Assembly: GCA_963514535.1 (NCBI GenBank)
Contig: CAUPUB010000084.1
Coordinates: 1 to 10,774, forward strand
Source of the DNA: CAJPSE01 sp963514535
GTDB lineage: Bacteria; Synergistota; Synergistia; Synergistales; Aminobacteriaceae
Length of the DNA stretch: 10,774 bases
Reading direction: 5' to 3'
A program made the translations under genes and the position numbers. The notes beneath the pieces were generated by a model that had not been told where the DNA came from, searched no databases, and saw only the letters and a program-made list of their open reading frames with translations. Numbering within the stretch: position 1 is the stretch's first letter; each line of letters begins with the position of its first letter. Of the stretch, positions 1 to 4,718 are shown piece after piece.

Positions 1-230
1 AGCCCGTCCTCGAGGTGGATCAGGAAACCTATCCGTGGATCGTCGAAAGGATGGGGGTCAAGGGGGCCTACAACTACCTGAAGCGGCGCAAGCAGGAGAC
101 GCTGGACCGCCGCACAGAGCTGGAGGAGTACCTGGAGGAGAATCCCGAGGCCGCTGACACAATGAACGCCGCCGATCTGGAACATCTGGGGACCAGGCCT
201 CTCAACGACATGACCCTGGACGACTTGTGA
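1..230 (+). CDS. 3' end of an unrecognised protein-coding gene (partial)
   Basis: The frame is open from base 3 to a TGA at 228-230, so the gene very probably begins left of the window. A GTG at 15 is possible as a start, but no clear Shine-Dalgarno can be judged there. The visible 75 or so residues are hydrophilic and strongly charged. A Lys/Arg-rich stretch (LKRRKQETLDRR) is followed by an acidic, probably helical tail (ELEEYLEENPEAAD) and ends in MTLDDL. There is no signal peptide or membrane segment. Third codon positions are G/C-rich like the housekeeping genes here, which supports real coding. I do not recognise the family and assign no function. No terminator is evident before the mobile-element remnant that follows. 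Confidence 0.5.
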   Translation, partial: PVLEVDQETYPWIVERMGVKGAYNYLKRRKQETLDRRTELEEYLEENPEAADTMNAADLEHLGTRPLNDMTLDDL

Positions 231-256
231 ACCCTGGGCGGGCAGGTCCGGCAGAT

Positions 257-593
257 TTACGACCGCAGTGTTCGGGCGTAGTCCCGCGCCGATGTCGGAT
301 AGGGAAACGCCATAGGAAAACTCTTCATCTCAAGCTGCTCCTCCAGAAACTTCAAATGCTCCACGGCGTTACCTCCGCTGGGGTTTAGCAGAACCAGCGA
401 CAGAAGCTACTCGGAGTCTGTGTAGCCTTTGTACTTTCTGGCTCCTATGGAAGTATCGATGAGAAGTATCGATGATTTGAGGAAGTTGAAGTTGGTTCCA
501 ATGTTCGACTATGGGAAGAAGACCGGCAAAGGGGGTAATATCCTACATCTTGTCCGTCGTTTCAACCTCGATTTTGGGCTGTCTGTATGGCAT
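257..593 (-). pseudogene. Degenerate N-terminal fragment of an IS1380-like transposase
   Basis: Reading the minus strand from an ATG at 593 gives a short lead ending ETTDKM, a TAG (545-543), then DITPFAGLLPIVEHWNQLQL and PQIIDTS. There the frame breaks at a 13-bp tandem duplication (450-475). Removing one copy restores IGARKYKGYTDSE, a second TAG (409-407), then LLSLVLLNPSGGNAVEHLKF, LEEQLEMKSF and PTSARDY, ending at TAA (259-257). The order TPFAGLLP / GYTDSE / LLSLVLLxxSGGxxVEHL matches what I know of the N-terminus of IS1380-type DDE transposases. That family call is from memory. The DDE catalytic domain is absent, so the element is truncated at its 3' side near 235-257. An AGCGAGGT-like Shine-Dalgarno lies about 12 nt before the ATG. 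It cannot make an active enzyme. Confidence 0.6.
450..475. repeat. Perfect 13-bp tandem duplication
   Basis: Two immediately adjacent copies of GAAGTATCGATGA occupy 450-462 and 463-475. Because 13 is not a multiple of three, the duplication shifts the frame of the transposase remnant. Deleting either copy restores a continuous transposase-like reading, so this is probably a replication-slippage scar. Confidence 0.9.
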
Positions 594-649
594 AATTGTC
601 TTTGTACCTCGCTGGTAATGGCTTTTTATCTGACAACTTAAGCTTAACA

Positions 650-665
650 CTGTTTTTGCAAACAG
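650..665. repeat. Short inverted repeat near the outer edge of the transposase remnant
   Basis: CTGTTT (650-655) and AAACAG (660-665) flank the spacer TTGC. The structure lies about 60 bp upstream of the remnant transposase start. It could be part of the insertion sequence's terminal region or a small hairpin. I could not find a matching opposite terminal repeat, so it is not claimed as the IS end. Confidence 0.35.
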
Positions 666-721
666 TCCCTGCTTGGTGCTATTTTTTTGCCTGCGTTTTT
701 TTTGGGGGGGGTAGGTTATGC

Positions 722-750
722 TTGACAGAACCTAAGATTCTCTGTAAAAT
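722..750 (+). promoter_or_regulatory. Sigma-70-type promoter of the Thr-Tyr-Thr tRNA operon
   Basis: A perfect -35 TTGACA (722-727) is followed by a 17-bp spacer and a -10 TAAAAT (745-750), one base from consensus. The predicted transcription start is near 757, about 30 nt before the first tRNA. A T8-G8 homopolymer pair lies just upstream (696-711). Confidence 0.85.
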
Positions 751-786
751 CTCTAGCCGTACTGTGATGAGGCTGATGGGCAATTT

Positions 787-862
787 GCCGGTGTAGCTCA
801 GTTGGTAGAGCAGCTGACTTGTAATCAGCAGGTCGTCCGTTCGAGTCGGATCGCCGGCTCCA
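787..862 (+). tRNA. tRNA-Thr (anticodon TGT)
   Basis: Complete 76-nt cloverleaf with encoded CCA. The acceptor stem pairs GCCGGTG (787-793) with CGCCGGC (852-858) with one G-T. The anticodon stem GCTGA/TCAGC holds loop CTTGTAA, which gives anticodon TGT for ACA codons. The T arm is GTCCG-TTCGAGT-CGGAT. It is the first gene of a three-tRNA operon. Confidence 0.95.
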
Positions 863-881
863 GCTAACACGCAGGGTATGG

Positions 882-967
882 GGTGGAATGGCCGAGTGGT
901 CAATGGCAACAGACTGTAAATCTGTCGGCGAGAGCCTACGTTGGTTCAAATCCAACTTCCACCACCA
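882..967 (+). tRNA. tRNA-Tyr (anticodon GTA)
   Basis: 86-nt class II tRNA with a long variable arm. The acceptor pairs GGTGGAA (882-888) with TTCCACC (957-963), followed by discriminator A and encoded CCA. The anticodon stem ACAGA/TCTGT encloses CTGTAAA, giving anticodon GTA. It is followed after only 7 nt by the next tRNA, so the transcript must be processed. Confidence 0.95.
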
Positions 968-974
968 TTTTTAT

Positions 975-1050
975 GCCGACTTAGCTCAGCAGGTAGAGCA
1001 CATCCATGGTAAGGATGGGGTCTCCGGTTCGAGTCCGGAAGTCGGCTCCA
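975..1050 (+). tRNA. tRNA-Thr (anticodon GGT)
   Basis: 76-nt cloverleaf with encoded CCA. The acceptor pairs GCCGACT (975-981) with AGTCGGC (1040-1046). The anticodon stem CATCC/GGATG encloses ATGGTAA, giving anticodon GGT for ACC/ACU codons. It is the last tRNA before the operon terminator. Confidence 0.95.
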
Positions 1051-1060
1051 GTAATGGCAA

Positions 1061-1095
1061 GGGTCCAGGAGATTTTCTCCTGGACCCTTTTTCTT
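1061..1095 (+). terminator. Intrinsic terminator of the Thr-Tyr-Thr tRNA operon
   Basis: A perfect 12-bp stem, GGGTCCAGGAGA (1061-1072) with TCTCCTGGACCC (1076-1087), has a TTT loop and a following T-rich tail (TTTTTCTTT). It begins 10 nt after the last tRNA. Confidence 0.92.
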
Positions 1096-1115
1096 TCCCT
1101 TGAAGCGCCCTTGAA

Positions 1116-1152
1116 GCAAAAAGCAAAAATAGCGGGGCCCCGAAGGGCCCCG
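1116..1152 (-). terminator. Intrinsic terminator downstream of the threonine dehydrogenase gene
   Basis: On the minus strand CGGGGCCC-TTCG-GGGCCCCG (1152-1133) forms an 8-bp G+C stem capped by a stable C(TTCG)G tetraloop, followed by the T-rich run CTATTTTTGCTTTTT. It lies about 60 nt past the tdh stop codon and faces the tRNA terminator, so the two operons converge cleanly. Confidence 0.85.
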
Positions 1153-1212
1153 TTCTGCATCAGCGTCGCGATCCCGACCTTGAGAAACTTATACTAAACC
1201 GCCCTTTCGGTA

Positions 1213-2145
1213 CTACCGCTCTGGTACCCGCTCCAGCATGTCTCGCGTCATGGCATCGAGGTCGTACCGGGGTGCGAACCCCCACTCCTCGCGCGCCGCG
1301 GAGCAGTCCAGGGAGTTGGGCCAGGAATCCGCGATGGCCTGACGCACAGGGTCCACGTCATAGTCCAACCTGAAGTCCGGCAACACCTTGCGGATGGACG
1401 CCGCGATTCCCTCGGGGTCGAAGCTCATGGCGGAGATGTTGAAGGCACAGCGGTGGCGCAGCCGAGCGGGATCGGCCTCCATGAGGCGCACCACCGCATC
1501 GAGCGCGTCCGGCATATACATCATGTCCATGAAGCTGCCGGCCCCGATATAACTGGTATATCGCCCCTTGGCCCGCGCCTCGTAGTAGATGTGGACGGCG
1601 TAGTCCGTCGTGCCGCCGCCCGGCAGGGCCTCGTAGGAGATCAGCCCGGGGAAACGGACCCCGCGGACGTCCAGCCCATACTTCAGGTGATAGTACTCTC
1701 CCAGCAGCTCCCCCGCCACCTTGCTGACCCCGTAGATGGTTGTGGGACGCTGGATCGTGTCCTGTGGAGTACGGTCCACCGGCGTGCCGGGGCCGAACGC
1801 GGCGATCGAGCTGGGGAAGAACACCGCGCAACCCCGCTCGCGAGCGGCCTCCAGCATGTTGTAGGTCCCCCCCGTGTTCGTCTCCCAGAGCTGTTGGGGC
1901 CTCTCCTCACCGCGCGCGGAGAGGATGCCCGCCAGGTGCATGACCGTATCGGGCTTGAAGGAGTCCAGAAGCGCCGTAATGGCCTTCCCGTCCCTCACGT
2001 CCAGCAGCGCGAAGGGGCCCGAATGCCCCTCCTGCGCCCTGGAGTCCGACGCCATGACATTGGCGTCCCCGTACAGGCCGCGCAGATGCGCCACCAGCTC
2101 TGTCCCCACCTGGCCGCCACAGCCCGTCACAAGAATTTTTTTCAT
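1213..2145 (-). CDS. tdh: SDR-type L-threonine 3-dehydrogenase (NAD-dependent epimerase-like)
   Basis: The 310-residue product has a Rossmann fold of the extended short-chain dehydrogenase type. The NAD-binding motif is TGCGGQVG (residues 7-14), an acidic DVRD sits at 49-52, NTGGTYN at 90-96, PSSIAAFGP at 111-119, and the catalytic pair YGVSK is Tyr138/Lys142. The neighbouring kbl gene and the C-terminal pattern (FDPEGIAASIRKVLPDF, residues 242-258) point to the UDP-galactose-4-epimerase-like threonine dehydrogenases, not the zinc-dependent MDR enzymes. The expected reaction is L-threonine + NAD+ to 2-amino-3-ketobutyrate, which kbl then cleaves. It is the second gene of a kbl-tdh pair, 98 nt downstream. 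The start ATG (2145) has an unusual G8 run three bases upstream in place of a classical Shine-Dalgarno. An alternative is another sugar-nucleotide epimerase, but the context argues against it. Confidence 0.9.
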   Translation of the reverse strand: MKKILVTGCGGQVGTELVAHLRGLYGDANVMASDSRAQEGHSGPFALLDVRDGKAITALLDSFKPDTVMHLAGILSARGEERPQQLWETNTGGTYNMLEAARERGCAVFFPSSIAAFGPGTPVDRTPQDTIQRPTTIYGVSKVAGELLGEYYHLKYGLDVRGVRFPGLISYEALPGGGTTDYAVHIYYEARAKGRYTSYIGAGSFMDMMYMPDALDAVVRLMEADPARLRHRCAFNISAMSFDPEGIAASIRKVLPDFRLDYDVDPVRQAIADSWPNSLDCSAAREEWGFAPRYDLDAMTRDMLERVPER

Positions 2146-2148
2146 GGT

Positions 2149-2156
2149 CCCCCCCC
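2149..2156 (-). promoter_or_regulatory. G8 homopolymer in the ribosome-binding region of tdh
   Basis: On the minus strand eight consecutive G residues end three bases before the tdh ATG. A GAGG lies 13 nt from the ATG, on the far side of the run. If the G-tract acts as the ribosome-binding site, length changes by slippage would alter translation. Whether the length varies is unknown. Confidence 0.4.
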
Positions 2157-2191
2157 GTCCTCACATCGCCCCCAAAGGGGCGCCCATTCGA

Positions 2192-2247
2192 TCTATCCAG
2201 CCCAATCTATCAAGCCCAACCTATCCGGCTCAACCTGCCCGGCCTAA
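2192..2247. repeat. Four imperfect 14-bp tandem repeats between kbl and tdh
   Basis: Four contiguous 14-bp units read TCTATCCAGCCCAA, TCTATCAAGCCCAA, CCTATCCGGCTCAA and CCTGCCCGGCCTAA at 2192, 2206, 2220 and 2234. The last unit contains the kbl TAG stop (2244-2246). A small CGCCCC/GGGGCG hairpin (2167-2182) sits between the array and the tdh start. The role is unknown. The array could be replication slippage, a protein-binding array, or an RNA element controlling the second gene. Confidence 0.8.
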
Positions 2248-3428
2248 CCGACAATTCCCAGTTCGCGCCCGACAGCGACAAACTGCGCCACCCCCTCATC
2301 CAGGTCCTCCCGGCTGTGTGCGGCGCTGACCATCACGCGGATGCGTGCGGTGCCCCTGGGAACCGTCGGGAAAACGATGGCCGTGGCGAAGACCCCCCGC
2401 TCAAAGAGGGCGGCGCTGAGGTCCTTTGCCGTCTGGGCCTCCCCCACGATCACCGGAGTGATGGGCGTCTCGCTCTTGCCGACGTCGAAGCCGTACCGCT
2501 GCATCTCCGCCTTGAGGTACCGGCCGTTCTCCCAGAGGCGCGTCACCCGCTCGTCGCTCTCCTCCATGATCTCGACCGCCGCCAGGTTCGCGGCAACGTC
2601 GGGGACGGTCATGGCGCTGCTGAAAAGGTTGGGACGGGCCTTCTGGCGCAGGAAATCGATCAGCGTCGCGCTTCCGGCCACGATGCCCCCCACGACGCCG
2701 AACGCCTTGGACATCGTCCCAATCTCTATGTCCACCCGGCCATGCAGGCCAAAGTGATCGACGATGCCGCGCCCGCCGCGCCCCAGGACCCCCTCTCCAT
2801 GCGCATCGTCCACCGCGACCATCGCGCCAAACTCCTCGGCGGCCTCCACGATCTCCGGCAGCCTGGCGATATCGCCATCCATCGAGAACACGCCGTCCGT
2901 GACGATCAGCCTGCGTCCCGGCTCGGAGGCATGCTCCTTGAGCTTCGCCCGCAGGTCCTCGATGTCGGAGTGCCCGTAGCGCAGGGTCCGCGCCTTGGAG
3001 AGCCGGCAGGCGTCGATAATCGAGGCGTGGTTCAGCGCGTCACTGAAGATCAGGTCCCCCTCGCCCGTCACGGTCGGCATCACGGCAAGGTTGCCGCAGA
3101 AGCCGGACTGCACGGTGATGGCGGCCTCGGTGCCCTTGAATCGAGCCAGCTTCCTTTCGAGCTCCAGATGAATGTCCATCGTCCCCGCGATGGTGCGGAC
3201 GGCCCCCGGACCGACCCCATAACAGTCGATAAGCTCTCTGGCCCGTGCACAGATTCGCGGATCGTTGGCCAGCCCAAGGTAATTGTTGGAACAGAGGTTC
3301 AGGTACCTCTTGCCGTCGATCTCGATCCGGGCACCCTGAGGGCCCGTCAGCGTGCGGATATTCCCGTAGAGCCCCTCCCGCTTCATGCGGTCGAGCTCAT
3401 CCCTCATGAACGCCGTCGAAACAGCCAT
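2244..3428 (-). CDS. kbl: Glycine C-acetyltransferase (2-amino-3-ketobutyrate CoA ligase)
   Basis: This pyridoxal-phosphate enzyme of the alpha-oxoamine synthase family (fold type I) cleaves 2-amino-3-ketobutyrate with CoA to glycine and acetyl-CoA in the cytoplasm. The product is 394 residues, the usual family length. Using the start at 3428, it shows an N-terminal family signature (MRDELDRMKREGLYGNIRTL), NLCSNNYLGL, the PLP-stacking His134 in NHASIIDA, DDAHGEG (about 207-213) and the Schiff-base lysine in GTMSKAFG (Lys241). A longer open frame begins at 3455. I chose ATG 3428 because a GGAGG (3437-3441) lies 8 nt upstream and homologues begin near there. The product of tdh is its substrate, so the pair forms the Tdh-Kbl threonine pathway. 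The enzymes related by fold (BioF, HemA, SPT) are less likely given the context. Confidence 0.95.
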   Translation of the reverse strand: MAVSTAFMRDELDRMKREGLYGNIRTLTGPQGARIEIDGKRYLNLCSNNYLGLANDPRICARARELIDCYGVGPGAVRTIAGTMDIHLELERKLARFKGTEAAITVQSGFCGNLAVMPTVTGEGDLIFSDALNHASIIDACRLSKARTLRYGHSDIEDLRAKLKEHASEPGRRLIVTDGVFSMDGDIARLPEIVEAAEEFGAMVAVDDAHGEGVLGRGGRGIVDHFGLHGRVDIEIGTMSKAFGVVGGIVAGSATLIDFLRQKARPNLFSSAMTVPDVAANLAAVEIMEESDERVTRLWENGRYLKAEMQRYGFDVGKSETPITPVIVGEAQTAKDLSAALFERGVFATAIVFPTVPRGTARIRVMVSAAHSREDLDEGVAQFVAVGRELGIVG

Positions 3429-3436
3429 TGCCCATT

Positions 3437-3441
3437 CCTCC
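3437..3441 (-). promoter_or_regulatory. Shine-Dalgarno deciding the kbl start
   Basis: GGAGG on the minus strand is 8 nt from the ATG at 3428. It favours that start over the upstream in-frame ATG at 3455. Confidence 0.75.
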
Positions 3442-3566
3442 CTGTCCGGCCGCACGTAACGGCCTTATCCTCCAAAGCCCGCCCTCTTCTCGGCGGAACG
3501 GCCCCGAAGCACACCATCGGTCCATCAGCAAAGCAACACGCAGTACGCTTTGGGTTCTTTGCATCC

Positions 3567-3615
3567 AGTTTGTCACGGCGCAGTGGGAAGGTCAAATATA
3601 TTCGCGGGGAATATA
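3567..3615 (-). promoter_or_regulatory. Possible kbl promoter with an adjacent inverted repeat
   Basis: On the minus strand TTGACC (3595-3590, five of six consensus bases) is followed after 17 nt by a poor -10, CAAACT (3572-3567). Directly upstream is a 7-bp inverted repeat, TATATTC (3597-3603) and GAATATA (3609-3615), around GCGGG. This A+T-rich dyad in a G+C-rich setting could be an operator for kbl-tdh. The promoter is weak, and the remaining leader of about 140 nt has no glycine-riboswitch motif that I can recognise. Confidence 0.3.
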
Positions 3616-3645
3616 AATGCGGAGAGAAGAGACGTTCCTCCGCAT
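3610..3645 (-). terminator. Hairpin terminator after the rluD-like gene
   Basis: ATGCGGAG (3617-3624) pairs with CTCCGCAT (3638-3645) around a 13-nt loop. On the minus strand it begins 17 nt after the rluD-family stop codon and is followed by TTATATT. The T-tract is short, so termination may be partial. Confidence 0.5.
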
Positions 3646-3661
3646 GGAAAAGAGGGGGAAC

Positions 3662-4708
3662 CTACAGGAACCTTCGGCTCAGATACTCCCGCAGCTCGTC
3701 GGGCAGGGGCGAGCGGAACTCCATCCGTGCCCCGGTCATGGGGTGGGCGAAGGCCAGCCGCCAGGAGTGCAGGAAGACGCGCCCGAACCCCGGCTCGTCC
3801 GGAGCCCCGTAGAGCGCGTCGCCGACCAGCGGGTGCCCCAGTGCCGCGAGGTGCACCCGGATCTGGTGCGTGCGGCCCGTGTGGAGCGTACAGAGCACCA
3901 GGGAAAGCCCCTCACGATGGCTCAGAACGCGATATCCCGTGAGGGCCGGCCGGCCGCCCTCGACCACCGCCATCCGAAGGCGGTTTGCGGGGTCGCGTCC
4001 GATAGGGCCCGAAAGCATCCCCTCGCCGGGCGCGGGCCGCCCATGCACCAGGGCCAGATACTCCTTCTCCACCGAGCGGTCCCGAAACATCGCCTGGAGC
4101 GCCTCCATCGCGTCCTGTCGGCGCGCCACGACCATGAGCCCGGAGGTCGTCGCGTCCAGCCGGTGCACGATGCCCGGCCTCCGCACGTTGTTGAACGGCC
4201 CCATATCTGGATAGCGCCACATCAGGCCGTGGACGAGCGTACCGCACCAGTGGCCGGGCGCGGGGTGGACCACCAGGCCGGCGGGCTTGTCCACCACCAG
4301 CAGGGCGTCGTCCTCGTGGACGACCCGAAAGTCCACGGGCTCCGGCTCGATCTCGAGGTTCTCGGGGGACGGCATTTCGACGCGGCAGACCGCCCCCTCC
4401 CCGACCCTCAGCGAGGGCTTCGGCCTGAGGCCACCGCAGGACACGCGCCCCTCGCGCACCAGCCTCTGGGCGAAGGAGCGGGTGAGCCCCAGACGACGGG
4501 CCAGAAGGACGTCAAGCCGCACTCCCGCGTCGGCCCCCGTGCACAGGACCTCCTCGATCGGGCTCCCGCCCTCTCCGTCGGGGAGTTCCCGTCCCGATAC
4601 CCCGGCGGGACCCATCCTGACTCCATCCGCAAAAGAGCCCCCCTCGGGAGGGGAGCTCTTTTGCGTTCCAGACGGCGTTCCGGCATCGGCACAGCGTTCG
4701 GCCGTCAC
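3662..4708 (-). CDS. rluD: RluD-family 23S rRNA pseudouridine synthase (RluA/RluD type)
   Basis: This enzyme isomerises uridines in structured RNA to pseudouridine. RluD modifies helix 69 of 23S rRNA, but the exact target here is inferred. An S4 RNA-binding domain (VRLDVLLARRLGLTRSFAQR) precedes the catalytic domain. The catalytic Asp lies in HRLDATTSG (Asp185 from the GTG start), where most homologues have HRLDKxTSG. Conserved YLALVHG, HTGRTHQIRVHL and HPLVGDALYG follow. I give GTG 4708 as the start because GAGGAG (4720-4715) lies 6 nt upstream, overlapping the ileS stop. The first 60 or so residues are low-complexity and contain a terminator-like palindrome, so ATG 4615 (317 aa, GGAG 5 nt upstream) is a serious alternative that gives the usual family length. 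A TTG at 4729 is also in frame. It follows ileS directly, with no lspA between them. Confidence 0.9.
   Translation of the reverse strand: MTAERCADAGTPSGTQKSSPPEGGSFADGVRMGPAGVSGRELPDGEGGSPIEEVLCTGADAGVRLDVLLARRLGLTRSFAQRLVREGRVSCGGLRPKPSLRVGEGAVCRVEMPSPENLEIEPEPVDFRVVHEDDALLVVDKPAGLVVHPAPGHWCGTLVHGLMWRYPDMGPFNNVRRPGIVHRLDATTSGLMVVARRQDAMEALQAMFRDRSVEKEYLALVHGRPAPGEGMLSGPIGRDPANRLRMAVVEGGRPALTGYRVLSHREGLSLVLCTLHTGRTHQIRVHLAALGHPLVGDALYGAPDEPGFGRVFLHSWRLAFAHPMTGARMEFRSPLPDELREYLSRRFL
4629..4664 (-). terminator. Terminator-like palindrome between ileS and the conserved part of rluD
   Basis: A 36-bp near-perfect palindrome is centred between 4646 and 4647. GCAAAAGAGC (4629-4638) pairs with GCTCTTTTGC (4655-4664) and is continued by a G+C core with one mismatch. 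With A-tract and T-tract on opposite sides it looks like a bidirectional intrinsic terminator, 55 nt after the ileS stop. It lies inside the open frame upstream of the rluD S4 domain, which argues that translation of rluD starts downstream at 4615, or that the hairpin attenuates rluD. Confidence 0.65.
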
Positions 4709-4718
4709 TTTCGTCTCC

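Noticed and set aside
429..641. A 70-codon plus-strand open frame in the A+T-rich stretch
   Set aside because: It lies opposite the transposase remnant, which explains the sequence better, and it has no convincing ribosome-binding site.
3429..3661. A glycine riboswitch upstream of kbl
   Set aside because: The leader has hairpins but none of the conserved glycine-aptamer core sequences that I could recognise.
2316..3812. An open frame of 498 codons on the plus strand opposite kbl
   Set aside because: It is antisense to a fully conserved PLP enzyme and runs through intergenic sequence and the next gene's end, so it is a composition artefact.
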